Positions 1 to 26,925 are shown, counted from the stretch's first letter. The stretch: DNA of 64,000 bases from Stramonita haemastoma (GCA_030674155.1 CM060324.1:52618456-52682455); one strand, 5' to 3'. The notes: generated by a model not told the origin, from the sequence alone. A program made the numbers and translations.

Positions 1-12738
<12,738 letters not shown>

Positions 12739-12781
12739 GGAAGCTAATTCTTGAGTCGTCGAAACAGCTGTGGACCGGATG

Positions 12782-12787
12782 AATAAA
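12782..12787 (+). terminator. Polyadenylation signal candidate for RADX-like gene
   Basis: AATAAA lies 44 bases after the inferred stop codon. Position fits a short 3' UTR; no further support. Confidence 0.35.
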
Positions 12788-13954
12788 GTCATGATGAATC
12801 GGCAGTTTGACAGTTGACTCTCACAGAAATGCCCGCTAAAAAAAAAAAAAAAAAAAGGAAAATTTTTATTAAGAACAGTTGAATTCATACAAATGTCATC
12901 ACACATTTATAGTAATGACAGGTTTTGCGTATCTTTCATTCATACAAGTCACTGCCATTTAAACACCCCCTACCCTCCTGCCCCCGTCCACTTCAAAGAA
13001 ATGGTTTTCCTCTACTGCTTGAAGACTTTGTTTGATTGATGAAGTCAATCGACTTGCATTGCACAATGACTGTACTTCCCTCCATGTGTATCTTGACTTC
13101 ACTTCTTCCTCAGCCTCCTGAACAGTATCTGGGCTGCAGTTCTCCATTTTTCCAGGCATCAGGTTTTGGGCAAGTTGAACCTGGCAGCACTTACTCTTCT
13201 GTATGTCACTACAGGATGCATGCTGGGTATGTTGGTGTCATCCATGTCAGCAGCCATACCTGCCTCACTTTTTTTTTTTTTACAAAGGACAGATTGGATT
13301 TTAAACACTGAACATGCCAGCAAGATGTTGCTCTGTTTTTGTACAGGATTTCTGTCTGTTCTTTTCTGAAATACTTTGGCTGGGAAATGGAGTCAGAAGT
13401 AGTATTAATTCCGGGGGGGGGGGGTTTAAGGAGGATAGGAATCCCAGCTTGTAGACTTTGTCAGCAAAGGGTAAATCCTGGACTCTCGGTTGCTGTTAGA
13501 ACAGTTCAACACTGACTGCTAGGCGAACACCACCCTTGCCCACCTTCTGTGAAACAAAGAAAGTAATGTTTTCCCTATTTCTTTCCTTCTTGCAGAGCAA
13601 AGCAAACACAAGAACTTTTTCCATCTACTGGTGGATATCTGCATTTTTTTTTTTTTTTTTACAAGTTCTAGAGCCATCTTTTAGATACGTTTAAACCTCT
13701 TATGTGTTTCTTGCACGATTCCGGAAGCTATAAATCTAACAAGGCTGTTCTGATTTGGATGGTTCTCACATGGATCAATATGAATCCTGTGTCTTACAAT
13801 GTAAATGAGCTGAATCTGCTTCATTAAGTTGTTTGCCTTGCTATTGGAGAGACCCAAACAGCCACTCTCTTTGTCAGTTCCACAGAGTAGGTCAGTTGAT
13901 ATCCAGTGGAATGTTAGGAAGATTGTGTAGCTAGGCTATGAAATATAGAATACG

Positions 13955-14055
13955 TGGGATGGAGGACTGTGAGAAGTGGAGGAAGCAGGTTGTAAAATCT
14001 TCAGTGGTGCCCCCTCGATCTGCAGGACTACGGGACAGGTGAAGGTGAAGGTTGG
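13955..14055 (+). mobile_element. LINE 3'-end relic
   Basis: It contains AGAAGTGGAGGAAGCAGGTT, then TCAGTGGTGCCCCCTCGATC and CAGGACTACGGGACAGG. This matches the end of reverse-transcriptase ORFs (W-R-x-L-V-x-x-S-S-x-V-P-P-R-S-x-G-L-R-D) and the relics at 29215 and 36590. Confidence 0.5.
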
Positions 14056-14439
14056 TAATGAACCTGCTGTACTCTTGTGGTATTTCGTTTTAACTCTTGC
14101 TCCAGAAAATGAAATGTATCTATAGATTTTTATATTTTGCAGCTGGAAAGTAAATTGATTGTAAAGGTCTGTACAGTGAAATTGATAAATAGATTGGTCA
14201 GTAAATCAAATAGGAACAGTAAATGAAATGAATTACGTGTGTACATGTCTTCTTGATTAGCTGGATTTTAATGAAATATTGTAAAGCACTGCAAACTCAA
14301 TGAAAGAAGGGGCGCCATATAAAATGGATTATTGTTATTATGAAAATGAAATACAGAAAGGAAAATTGATGCTAAGTATACAATGATATATACATATATA
14401 TATAATTGTATGTGTTTGTGTGTGTGTTTATTTATCATT

Positions 14440-14735
14440 TATTTATTCTTTCTTTTATATCAAGGATAATGGAATAAGCACTCTTGTGCTTTTTTACATC
14501 CAGTCCCCTGTGTGTACAGTTTTTGTAAATCTTGTCATCTGTTCCCACTGGCACACAATGGCCTACTCTTATGAAAAGCGGAACAGGATTTAACGTGTGC
14601 GCAAGATGTCCTGCGTGTGTTTGCACACGGGGCCCCGGTTTATAGTCTCATCCAAAGGACTTTTGGGAAGAGTGGAGTCAGCACTGATAACTCCAGGGTA
14701 AAAATCCCCTTGAACGGGAATCGAATGAACATGAC
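14440..14735 (-). mobile_element. SINE family B copy, inverted
   Basis: Reverse complement of the family: ATAAAAGAAAG tail at the left, GGCCTACTCTTATGAAAAGC, and CCAAAGGACTTTTGGGAAGA at the right. Confidence 0.7.
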
Positions 14736-14869
14736 ATATGACATATGACTTTCAGAAAGACTTTAAAGATAACAATTCACCCACATCAATGTTGGATGTG
14801 GTAGACCTGCCATATGACAGACAACAATAGTTGCTGTCTGAGTGTTCAACAAAGAAGAAATGTTTGTGT

Positions 14870-14870
14870 G

Positions 14871-14927
<57 letters not shown>

Positions 14928-14990
14928 TGTGTGTGTGTGTGTGTGTGTGGTGTAGCCTGTGTGTGTGTGTGTGTGTGTAGCCCTGTGTGT

Positions 14991-15031
<41 letters not shown>

Positions 15032-15035
15032 TAGC
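14870..15035 (+). repeat. (TG)n with repeated GTAGCCTGTG joints
   Basis: Four TG blocks are separated by GTAG or GTAGCC(C)TGTGTG joints, suggesting local duplication of a TG block. Confidence 0.85.
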
Positions 15036-16059
15036 CCTGTGTGTTGGGGACATTTTAGACTTTTAAAATCTATGTTTTTCTATGTTACTATGGTGTTTTT
15101 CTTTCTTTCATCTTAAAGGAATATAAAATGAAATGCTCGTTAAAATTCATGTTCATGGCTATACATACTCATTTACTACCCCCAAACCATCAGACCATCC
15201 TTTATTACATGTTGAAAGCACAAAAAGAATATAAACAAAATTCTTCCTCATAGACTGTGTTGTCTTTGGTCTGTGAAAATGTGATTGTTGATTGCAGCTA
15301 TAGGAGACTTATTCAATTTTGCAGACTACCAATGATATGTACCTGTATTGCAGCATATTCATGTTAAAGACTTTTTGTTTAAGAGTTACATTTCCTTAGA
15401 TATATGTGGCAGAGTTGCTTCCCTTGTTGTCGCACTTCCTGACACAAAGGTTGGTCCCTGTTCTTTCAATTCTGACTTATTAAAACATCAGAAATCTACA
15501 TAGTGTATGTCAGTTTGTACAGTGCTCAGTGTGCACCTTTCTGTGCATGTTTCCCTGTAGGGATGCCAGGGGCTTGTCAGTATAAAGAGCACCCTCCATG
15601 TCGGAAATTCTGTGCTAGTTCCTTCTTTTCTATCCCTCTCTTTGTTTCTACCTTGTTCCTTTTCTTCCTGCCACCTCTTTCTTGTTTATTTTCTGCCTTC
15701 TTTGTCCATTCTCCTGCCTTTTTAAAGAAAGAATGAAGAAAACAATTCACCCACGCCAATGTCGGATGTGGTAGACCCACTTATCAAGCATTTAGCGGCA
15801 GCGCAACGCATTTTCAGAGACAACAATAGTTACTGTCTGAGTGTTCAACAAAGAGGAAATATATGTATGAACACATTTGTGCGTGATGTTCTCCTAAAAA
15901 CTATCCATCGCATGTGTTGCTTTTCAGTGAAATTTGATCACACTTATCATACACTTAAAAGTCATACACACTTTAATGAGAGTGGGGGGGGGGGGGGGGG
16001 GGGGGGGGGGGGATTAGTCCATGTGGTGTTAGAGCATGAAGACTGCATCTGATGGTGCA

Positions 16060-16930
16060 GAGTTTAGCCACCATAAAGGTGCCCACTCAAGGAGATTTTC
16101 CCCCTGAAGTTAACATCAGCATCAACTCCATTCCACTGTGAAGGTCTGTTGGATGAGACTTTAAACCTAAGTCCTATGCCTGAACCCAGGAAGAACATCT
16201 TCATGCATATCAAAACCTATTCCCCCTTTTGGAAGAGTAGGCCATTGCATGCCAGTAGGAGCATTTTTTTTTTTTTTTTTTAAACCCATGCTTGCTGGTG
16301 TTATGTTTTAGATCTCAACCCTAAAGTTAGAATACAGCTTACCTTGATAGTGGGAAAATAGTCGCATATGCAAAATCTCACTTTTGGTGAAACTTATTGC
16401 TCTAGCTAAGGAAAGAAAAACAGATTGGCTGTGTCGCTGAAGAGGATACTGTCAACATATCACATGTTGCGTTGGCAATTCTGATAACCAGTTGCAGAAT
16501 CTCATTCAAGGATTTTTGCCCTGGAGTTAAATCAGTAGCGGGCTCACCTTTCCCAAAAGAAGTCCTTCAGAGAAGACTATAAACGGGGCCCTGTGTTGAA
16601 TGCACCAGAACATCTTGTGCACTGTTAAATCCTGTTTCCACCTTCATAAGAGGTAGGCCGTGTTTTGGTGCCGGTGGGAACATTGACAGATTTACACAAA
16701 CTGCTACAACGAGGGACTATGTAAAAAAGCACACAAATGCTTATTCCATTATCCTTGACCTAAAAGAATAAAATAAAATAACACACACAATTTACACACG
16801 CACACACACACACACACACAGGCCATTGTGTACCAGTGGGAATGGTTGACAAAATTTACAAAACAACTACACAGGGACTGCATGTAAAAAAAAAGCTCAT
16901 GAGTACTTATTCCATTATCCCGAAATAACA
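16060..16930 (+). mobile_element. Three SINE family B fragments in a row
   Basis: 16060-16260, 16495-16775 and 16820-16930 each match parts of the same family (CTGGAGTTAA, GAGACTATAAA, GTAGGCC). This indicates nested or successive insertions. A G-run (15984-16011) lies just upstream. Confidence 0.6.
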
Positions 16931-17286
16931 GATTTTTTTTTTTTATAAACACATGGACTGTGTGAAGTACCAGTCAAACATTACTTGAGATTTAATCATG
17001 TGAATGCAACCAGTGATCCTTTTCAGTAAAAAAAACAGAAAACAACCCAAAACAACAACAAACAAAGAGGCATAGCCTAAAGTAAAATGTCTTGATATAT
17101 ATAGAGAGATTGCAGCCCTTTGTTCCCATGGGAATTCACAGGCAAAAGTCAAGTAAGTCATGTATAGAGTAAGAGATCTTTAGGCCTGTATATAGTTTTT
17201 CCTGGTTAGAGCTCCCAAGTTCACCTATGATGAGATTTTGTGTATGCGGCCATATTTGCCCCCCCCCCCTCCCTCCATTCACCCTT

Positions 17287-17560
17287 TAGTTGAGTGGTCA
17301 GAGCACTTGCTTTCCTCCAGCCAATAAGCAGCGTCCATGGTGGTTATGGGTGACCGTTTGCAGGCCTTGGCTTGAGTACATATGTCCAGGTCACCCAGCT
17401 GTAAATGGGTACCTGCCCTCTTTAGGGTCAGGGAAGGTAAAGAGCGAAGGAGAGGAGATGGGCGCCGCCCTCAATATGCTGGCCCCTAGAGAAGCTGAGG
17501 TCTCTAACGCCTTGCCCCCCTATGACCACTCAGGTTATAGGACACCTTTACTTTTAACTT
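17287..17560 (+). mobile_element. SINE family D copy
   Basis: It has the head TAGTTGAGTGGTCAGAGCAC and the body CACCCAGCTGTAAATGGGTA, in the opposite orientation to 5955-6250. Confidence 0.7.
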
Positions 17561-17694
17561 AGGTAGCTGCATTCTTATTCAGGGGGTGTGTTGATATGAG
17601 TCATGCACATTGTGCAGTTTATTCTCTGGTTGAGTAAGGCACCCTGACTGAGAAACACACACATGCACACACCAAGTGTCATATCATCTCTTTA

Positions 17695-17749
17695 ATAATA
17701 ATAATAATATATATATATATATATTATATATATATATATTATATATATA

Positions 17750-17805
<56 letters not shown>
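17695..17805 (+). repeat. (TA)n microsatellite before a SINE
   Basis: TA units with one TG block run directly into SINE family A at 17806. Confidence 0.9.
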
Positions 17806-17810
<5 letters not shown>

Positions 17811-18085
17811 CCGCTGTGGCCTAGTGGTTAGGGCGTTGTACTCGTAATCTAAAGGTTGCGGGTTCGATCCCAGCTATTCCGCATGGCGGATGGGCCCTTG
17901 GAAAATGGCACTTTACGGCTATTTTCTCACCCCACCCCAGGTGTAATAGGGTACCAACCTTGTGTTGGGGTTAACCCTGGATAGACTGGCGTCCTATCCA
18001 GGGGGGGTTATGACTCTCAGTCTTACGCACAGCAACCGGGATAAGCACCGCTGATGAGCCCTTATGGTCGGACAGACCTTTAACT
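17806..18085 (+). mobile_element. SINE family A copy
   Basis: It has the same A/B-box head and CTTTACGGCTATTTTCTCAC body as 5305-5600, with several small deletions. AT-rich DNA on both sides suggests insertion into a TA microsatellite. Confidence 0.75.
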
Positions 18086-18979
18086 ATAATTTTTATATAA
18101 TATATTATATATATATATAATAAGTACACATGAAAAATGGGAAACTTTTCTGAAGCAAAAGGTTCATACATTTTATATCTATGCAGTTATGTTTTGTATT
18201 TTTAATTCTGAGCAATAGTTAATATAAGCTGCCTTTCTTTGTATGTTGAATGACTTTGTAATTTTTCATGCCGTATTCTTTTATTCTGATATATATTCTA
18301 TTATTCTTATATATAGATCGTAATTTATCATTGAAATAATATATTTTATTGGTATTGGTCTATTACTTTTATTTCAGCGATGATGATGTAATAACCCCGT
18401 TAGTATGTATGTGGTGTGTGTGTGTGTGTGGTGGGCAGGGGGGACGAGGGGGGGGGGGTTGTTAATCCAACCCAACCTGAATTTTCAGATAGGCCATAGA
18501 CCTACAGCTAGGAGAACCCACACACCTTTCACACTCAACGATCCTGCTAACTTATGAACAGAGACGATACAAATGCAAGGACAACAAGTTACATCGTGCT
18601 TCAATAGTTTTTTCCCCAGAAAACGACCCTATCCCTGGGAATCTGGCTCGTGGTTTTCCCAGGAACAGGGATTAGCCTACTCACTGGCCTAGGTCTACTT
18701 GCGGTTTTTCCCCCTAAAGTTCAAAACGGAAGCGGAAAGTGTAAACTAGGGTAGTCAAGCCATACTAGCCTAACCCGACTCTATTCGAGATAATGGTATT
18801 CTTTCTTTATTTGATCATAAACATTATCTCAGCGGAGCTATCTACTGAGGGAACTGTGCCAACCGACCAACCACCATGACCAAACTGCTCTCTGAGAGAC
18901 TCTTTGTTCTCTTCCTTCACTGTTCTGAGACAGTTTATTTTTTGGTTTGATTGTACTAGAGTCCCAGCGGAGCTATCCG

Positions 18980-19110
18980 ATTTAGGGACTGTACCTATCG
19001 GGTTTTTTAACGTGATACGTTTGAACAAGATGTTGAAGAGCATGGGTGACAGAAAGCAACCTTGGTGTATACTGACTGAAGCACAGAGCCATAGATCTTT
19101 GGACAAGAAC
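18980..19110 (-). mobile_element. LINE reverse transcriptase relic
   Basis: The minus strand encodes HQGCFLSPMLFNILFKRI, the conserved x-QGC-LSP-LFN-x3-E segment of non-LTR reverse transcriptases. No intact ORF remains. The nearby sequence GCGGAGCTATC occurs twice (18834 and 18967). Confidence 0.55.
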
Positions 19111-19572
19111 TGAGCTGCTAGCCTTGATGTAAAGCTAGCGAATGGTGTAGGCTTAGCCTACATGGTAAGTATCCAGCCCATGTTGTACTGCTACATAGTT
19201 GCACACAAAACATTATACAGTGTACTTCCCTTATAAAAAAGAAAAAGGGAACATTAAAAAAAAAATCTTACATCAGAGGTTTCTTATATACTCAGATATA
19301 AGGGAAAACATGTTAGTACTTTTTTTTTTTTGGTTTTGGTAACCATGGAAATTGCAAGAAAGAGAAAGAACAGGAAAAGAAAATGTCTGGCCTAGAAGAG
19401 AAGCAGATACTTTTGTCATACAATTAACAGTTAATTAAACACAAAAGTGATCACCCTGCAGTCCATACACTAACTGTATTACGCGACTATCTAGGCCTAC
19501 CCACCATGTTAAAGTACCCACATTCCAGCTTCGGAGATGGTGTCTAAACACGACACTAGTGAACTTGCAACG

Positions 19573-19603
<31 letters not shown>

Positions 19604-21183
19604 TTGTGTCATCTGCACACTATGGCCTACGCTTTCGAAACGTGTGTGCAAGATGTTTTGGGCGCGTTTGCATACAGGGCCTTGATTTATTGATTTTGGG
19701 GGGCAGTAGTGCAATAGTAACAGCAGTGCAAACTCATTTTCGCTCATTATGATTAGACAACAATGAACAGCTTTCTGGGCGTTTGACGATGACGAAGAAG
19801 AATTTAGGTTTGTGCGTTGATTTTGTCATGGTTAAACTTTCCAGTGTTTGTAGCTTCAATGGTTAGAGAATGTTTATTGACATCACGTCACTTTGCATGG
19901 GTGTCGTTAAATGGATTACTTGCTGAATATTACTGTAACAATTTAGCATACAACACTAGTCAAGTCAAGTCAATAAGAAAGAGTCGCCACATGAGCAGGG
20001 GGATCTATCACTACCTGTATTAAATTTAAAAAAAAAAACAAACAGCATTAGGTGTACCTTTTTATTTTTTTATAGATTTGAAAACATCCTTTAATGTTTG
20101 ACCATTGTGTTTGTGTGTGTGTGCCGTAGGCTAGCTTCAAATAGGGAAAATCACTGAGACGAATTTAGAACGCGATCGATCCACAAGCCTATCATGGGCA
20201 CACACAACGGTCGCTACAACACAAATAAACTGCTCTGTCGTTAAGATCGAAGGCCAAAGCTGTCGTCCCTCTCAAGTAGTTGACCTGCCCAGAGAAACGT
20301 CTTTGTATGGAACGGTCCATAATCTAAGGGGAACATTTTCTCCAAACACCCCCGTGAAGAAACTTGCAATGAGCACGGTCCGTTCAGCTTGCCCGATCCC
20401 GGCGAGGAACAGGTTTGGGCGGCCGCCCTATCGCCGATCACCGACAATTGATGAACCGATCAGTGATTGATCATCGATCAGGGATCGAAGTTATCGATCG
20501 TGAAGCGAGCCCAAGCAGGTTTTTGGGGACGCGGAAAGAGGACAGACCTGTCGCGTACACAGGCACCTGAAAACTTTCGTGTTTAGTGCACTCGAACCTA
20601 TTTAGGTTTTATCGTCATTGTAAGGGTAAATAAAGTGAAAGAAGGTGTGGGCTTTTTTTTTTTTTTTTTTTTTCGTTTTGTTTTTTTTCCCGGTTAGTTT
20701 GCAATGTGAAGTGTTGCATCAGATTACAAGAATACAGCTGAAAGAGGTCAAAAAGTTTTTATTTATTTATTTATTCTTTTATATTATTTATTTATTCTTT
20801 TATATCGAGGATACTGTAATGTCTGCTCTTGCTTTTGTTGGATTCAGTTACATACCTTATGGTTTTTTTGTTGTTATTTTGAGTCTTTCATTGTTTGTTT
20901 TGCTGTTTGTCTTTTTTTTGAATGGCTCATTTTTAAAATCATGTTATAAGTTTTGCTGAATGAAAATGAAGAGAGAAAAAGTAAAATGCACTTGAAAGCC
21001 ACCACCACTGCCCCCCCCCCCCCACACACACACACACACAGCATCAGCACCTACACACACACCTCCCCCCCCCTTCTCTATCTGTCCTCTGTCTGTCTGT
21101 CTCTCTTTGCTAGATAGATGGCTTGGTGAAAAATAGCAAATTTATTTCTTACTCAATGTACATCTGGAAATAAAATTTTGTTC

Positions 21184-21248
21184 TGATTTGATTTGATTTG
21201 ATTTGATTTAAATGATTTGATTTGATTTGATTTGATTTGATTTGATTT

Positions 21249-21296
<48 letters not shown>

Positions 21297-21304
21297 CACA
21301 CACA

Positions 21305-21367
<63 letters not shown>

Positions 21368-21422
21368 TGCATGTGTGTACCTGCACTCTTGCACTTAGTG
21401 GCACTGATACATATATGCACAC

Positions 21423-21484
<62 letters not shown>

Positions 21485-21511
21485 AGAAGACAGGCAGATC
21501 ACACACACACA

Positions 21512-21561
<50 letters not shown>

Positions 21562-21570
21562 TCAGATGTT
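21184..21570 (+). repeat. (TTTGA)n, (CT)n, (CA)n, (GA)n, (CA)n cluster
   Basis: Five different tracts follow one another with short unique joints. No gene in it. Confidence 0.9.
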
Positions 21571-22789
21571 GGCTTTATTTTTTTTTTTTAATTGCAAAAC
21601 AGCACTCGCAGCAAAGTGAGAGCATGTTCAACAAAAAGTGAATAATCAATTGCAGTTTGTTTTTTTGTTGTTGGAATCAAAGGGAACAGAACTATGAATC
21701 ATCATTACATGTTGAAAATATGACTAATTCTATTCAGTCCTAAAATTACAAAAATAGAATCCTGTTTTGAGGAACAAGCGCAGTGCATTTTGGGACAAAC
21801 TGTTTGCTTGAAAGAACAAGAAGAATGCTGACAAATTTACAGATATAGCAGACAATCAAAAGAAACAAAAGCTAAAACAACAACAACAACAAAAAACCCT
21901 CTAATTTACATGTATATTTATTTTATTCGTCAATGGATTTCTCATCAAGTTTCACTCAAACCAAAAACAAACAGTTAATACAAAATTGAGCAAATGAACA
22001 GCACACAGCCTTTTCTAAAACCAGACTGAGTTTGTCTCTTAGACACTGACATTGTTATGATGGATTAAGTTTAATACACAGATATTACTTTCCTGTGACA
22101 AAAACAGCTTAAAAATGAAGTACGGTTACATGCACTTTTCTGATTAAAGTTTCAATAGTGTTTTCTGTATTCTGAACACAAGAGTATTGTCAAAAGATAG
22201 TTCGCACTGTGAACACAAAAGGGCAGACAAAAAGGACCACCGTCCACCCAGTGAGGATTAAAAAGAAAAAAAAGTTGATTTTTCATAATTATTACAGTTA
22301 TAATCTTCTTTTACTGTTACTATTTTCTCTTCTGCTACAAGTTCCACAACTGTCATGAATTGATTAATTGATTCTTCTTTTTTCCTCTTCTTCTTCTTCT
22401 TCTCATCATTCTTCTTCTTTTCATTATGGTTAATAACATTTGACATAGTTTGTTACAGATGCAGTTTGTCCCATCTTTATTTAGATGAAGGCTTTTCCTC
22501 ACGAGTGAGTATGGACTATCCCTGTGCTGAATACCACAACCTATATGTTTATTAAATGTTTTAAACAGTGCAACATTTGAATTGAAAACTTCAGAAGCTG
22601 ATTTGATGAACTGAGAAAAAGATTTTTTTAAGGAAAAAATGGGTAATTTTTTAAAAATAAATATCCAGTTAATTCCTGAAGTCAGAATGCAGCTACCTTC
22701 ATGGTGGACAAAACTTTTGCATACATAAAATCTCACACCTTGGAGCTCTAGCTGAGAAACAGGTAAAAAAAATTCAACTGAACACCACT

Positions 22790-23080
22790 TTCAGTCACAG
22801 CAGATTTCTCTGCATGAAATTCAGGGTTGCTCTCCCTGGGGAGAGCGCATCACCACAAGGGCAGCACTACCTATTACAAAATTTTTTTATTTTTTTTTGT
22901 TTACATGTGTATTTGTTTCCCTATCACAGTGGCTTTTTTCTTACAGAATTTTGCCAGGGACAACTCTCTTGTTGCTGTGGGTTCTTTTATGTGTGCTGAA
23001 TGGTTGTTGCACACAGGACCTTGGTTGTTTTTTGTTTTTTTTAATCTCACCTGACAGACTAAGACTCAGACTACTGCTCA
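22790..23080 (-). mobile_element. SINE family C copy
   Basis: It shares GCTCTCCCTGGGGAGAGCGC, TTTTGCCAGGGACAACTCTC and the downstream GTGGGTTCTTTTA with 50925-51180. Confidence 0.6.
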
Positions 23081-23267
23081 ATATCTTGTAAATGGGGAAA
23101 AGTTTTGGCACAAACATGGATTGAATTAACTATTGTTACTTTCTAGGCAGGTGCAACACGTCTAGACCCCTGATCTAAATGACTTGCAGCCTCCCTCCCC
23201 CCCCCACCTCCCCCACTCAGTCCCTTTCTCCTTGCATGATGATAGTGATTTCAATTTGCAAACACAC

Positions 23268-23306
<39 letters not shown>

Positions 23307-24324
23307 GATAGCATACAATGCTGCAGGATTTTCTTCCTTCACAGCTTATAACACAAAATTTTCAAAACTCTTTTTATTTGTTTACCTATAGGACACAGAC
23401 ACAAAAGTGCAATTCAAATCTGTGGCTTCAGTGACCTTTTTCTTGTTGTTGTTTAAATTGACAAGAAAAAGTGTGGGGTCCTGTCATGCAATATACTCTT
23501 GTGTTCAATGTGCTCACTCAACCAAAAAAAAAAAGGGGGCTATAGAGTGACTGGATAATAAAAAAAGGTTTAAATTAAGGTCTCTGGGACTGAATGTGCA
23601 AAGCAGCCACTGTGACAAGTATAACCAGAGAGTTGATTTGTGCAGACGTTTTTCGTTCACAGTATTATTTTTCATTGAATACACAAAACAGTTACAGATT
23701 TCTAAAAAAAAATGTACACACTCTACTTATCATTAATTTTCAACATCAGTTTTTGTTGTTGTTGTTGTTGATCTAGTCTGCTTTTTGACTGCAACTGCTT
23801 GATTCAGGAATAAGTCATGAAACATACTACTCTACACATGTTAGCGGCAAGGCAAGTCTAACACACAATCTCTATACGTGTGTAAATAAATAAAACAGCT
23901 GCCTTTCTTTTTAAAATCAATATGGGCAAAAAATATATGTTTACTGATACAAAGTACAAAAATCAAATAAGATAGACTACATTGACATAATGTTTGAAAA
24001 ACAGTAACAAAAATATATCTCGATGACGAAATTTAATGCAAGAAAGCAAAAACAAAAATGAACCCCAAAACCTAAAACAAAGGAAAATCTATATTTTTTC
24101 AGACAAAACAACTGCTTTACAGACTCATAATAAATAAGACACACCACTACTTCTGCTGTTTATTCCTTTTTCATTCTTGAATAATGATATAAAGAAAGTA
24201 AGAAATAAAGCAGAAGAAGAGAATAACTTTAGCCAAATGTAAATATAAATCACACTTTACAGTACAAACAAGCTGTTTTCACCTTTTTGACAAGAATTCA
24301 ACTCTGACATTTTATACTTTTTGA

Positions 24325-24468
<144 letters not shown>

Positions 24469-24946
24469 CCCATTCACAAGCTGAGATTGGGAAGGGGAAG
24501 TGGAATATTTCACAAGTGAAAACAGTAAACTTGGATTGGATTACCCTGGCATAGCCTTCAATCACTTCCACCTCCTCCATCGACAAAAGTTGGAGATGTC
24601 CCCCCCCCCCCCCCAAAAAAAAAAAAGAGAACAAAACCAAAACACAAAAACAAAACCCCCAAAACCATGGGGAAAAAATCACTTCCAATTTTATTGTTCA
24701 TTGTTCAAAGTCAGTTGTATCTTTTACAGACATATAATGTCTTGAATCCCATTGATGAGTCATTGAAGACTACCCTGAAATACAACGGGCAAACATTAAT
24801 TACATAATCACATCATTATCACAAGAGACAAAGAGGTAATGCCAGACTATTAGGCAACAGCCTAGCCTCTGAGTTATCTCCCCATCACAGCTGTATTGCT
24901 CAATGCCCATGTCCAGCCCTTACACACACAAAGAAATTAAAGAATC

Positions 24947-25017
<71 letters not shown>

Positions 25018-25479
25018 CTCCTCCGTGACATTCAAGGTAACTGTTTCTCTTCATCTTGACCACCTCAGCAAGTAAGTATATTGAAACAACATCACCACCA
25101 TAATTATTATTTCTTTTTAAAAGGCTAGTTCAATATGAACTTTGAGCAACATCAAAAGTAAAAACCAGGTGGCCAGCTGAAATGAGCACTGCAGGTTTGT
25201 CAAAGTCATGACCCCAAAGACACAGATTCAAGTAGTATAGATCTGTGCCATCTGGTTGAGGAAAGCATAGGCTCTGTACTTTTTGCAAGATTCTGTAAAC
25301 AAGTCCCATACAAAACAAAAGCAAACATAGTGTTCTGTAAACAAGTCCCATACCAAACAAAAGCAAACATAGTTTTTCCCACATGGAAAATTCCTTTATC
25401 TAGAGAAGAGAAGGTAGGTTATGGCTGGTGCCAGGGAGGATTCAAATGATATCACATGGGGTTGGGGTGGGGGATAGTC

Positions 25480-25760
25480 TAGTAATAAAGTGTTGTACTT
25501 GCATTTGACAGCACAGATTTTTAAGCCACTACTGATCATACGCTTTCAATGGCATTTTCCCCTGGAGTTAGCATCAGTACAGATTCCTCTCCCCCCAAAA
25601 GTCCTTCAGATGAGACTATAAATCGAGGCCCCATGTGCGAAGGCATGCAGAACATCTTGCATACACATTAAAAACTGTTCCAGTTTTTGGAAGAGTAGGC
25701 CATTTGTACCACGCCAGTAGGAAGGGATGACCAAAAGCACACTTTAAAAATCCATACATG
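25480..25760 (+). mobile_element. SINE family B copy
   Basis: It contains AGTCCTTCAGATGAGACTAT, AAATCGAGGCCCCATGTGCG and GGAAGAGTAGGCCAT in family order. Confidence 0.7.
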
Positions 25761-25887
25761 CACACTGGTGTTGTGTTTAGACATCACACCTCATGTTGAA
25801 ATGTGGCTACCTATAATGATGGGCAAAAACAGTCGCATGTACACACATCTCATAATGGGTGAACCTCAGAGCTCTGGCCAAGGAACT

Positions 25888-25891
<4 letters not shown>

Positions 25892-25961
<70 letters not shown>
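25892..25961 (+). repeat. (TA)n microsatellite
   Basis: About 35 TA units, 90 bases before the 60-bp tandem repeat. Confidence 0.95.
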
Positions 25962-25962
<1 letters not shown>

Positions 25963-26050
25963 ATACATGCAGTCTGTATTCCATCTGCATTCCAGAACAA
26001 TCTACATAAAGACTAAAATCACTGGAGTCAGCATGGTATGTGCGATAGGA

Positions 26051-26291
26051 AGTCTGAGACAGGGCCAGAGCCAGTAGATAACACAAACATGCTTTTACAT
26101 AGACTCTATGAGTCTGAGACAGGGCCAGAGCCAGTAGATAACACAAACATACTTTTACATAGACTCTATGAGTCTGAGACAGGGCCAGAGCCAGTAGATA
26201 ACACAAACATACTTTTACATAGACTCTATGAGTCTGAGACAGGGCCAGAGCCAGTAGATAACACAAACATGCTTTTACATAGACTCTATGA
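26051..26291 (+). repeat. 60-bp tandem repeat, four copies
   Basis: Four near-identical 60-bp units start GTCTGAGACAGGGCCAGAGC. The only clear difference is ATGC in units 1 and 4 against ATAC in units 2 and 3. Confidence 0.95.
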
Positions 26292-26797
26292 AGCGGTGAA
26301 GACTGTAAATGCTGGGACAGGGCAAAAAGAATGCCTCCAATCGGAAGACTAAAGGCGGGAACTCCACATCATGTGAGCATGAAAGAAGCGTGCGTAAAGT
26401 TCTTTGTAAGAGTACTTGTCTATTGCATGCATGCATGTGTGTGTGCAGAGCTGTAGTGCAGTGTTGTGGATGCATGCATGTGTGTGTGTGTGCGTGCATG
26501 CATGTGTGGTGTGTTTGTGTGCACATGCTGCGCATGCATATGTGTGTGTGTGCATGTGCATGCATGCACATGTGTGTGTGCATGCTGTATATAATATGTA
26601 TGTGTATGTATGCAAGCATGTGACTCAGAGATCAGCAAAGTCATTTCACACAGTCAGCATTTGGCAACATTATATTGACTCATCACCACAATTCATAAAC
26701 ATATATATATATTCCAGTCCCCGGTTCCCAGGCAACATCAAACACACATCCTCCACCACCACCACCACCACCAACACAGTCACTCTGTCCCATGCAC

Positions 26798-26799
<2 letters not shown>

Positions 26800-26848
<49 letters not shown>

Positions 26849-26858
26849 ACACACACAC

Positions 26859-26907
<49 letters not shown>

Positions 26908-26925
26908 CACACACACACACATACA
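26800..26925 (+). repeat. (CA)n after the ZC2HC1C-like stop
   Basis: Three CA blocks lie 3' of the minus-strand gene, followed by C-rich DNA up to the stop codon. Confidence 0.9.

Noticed and set aside
12959..13159. 66-codon minus-strand frame that looks protein-like (TWREVQSLCNASRLTSS)
   Set aside because: No recognised family, no clear splice partners and no second exon; left out as unsupported.
26051..26291. CRISPR-like look of four evenly spaced units
   Set aside because: The units are identical throughout with no variable spacers, and the genome is eukaryotic.
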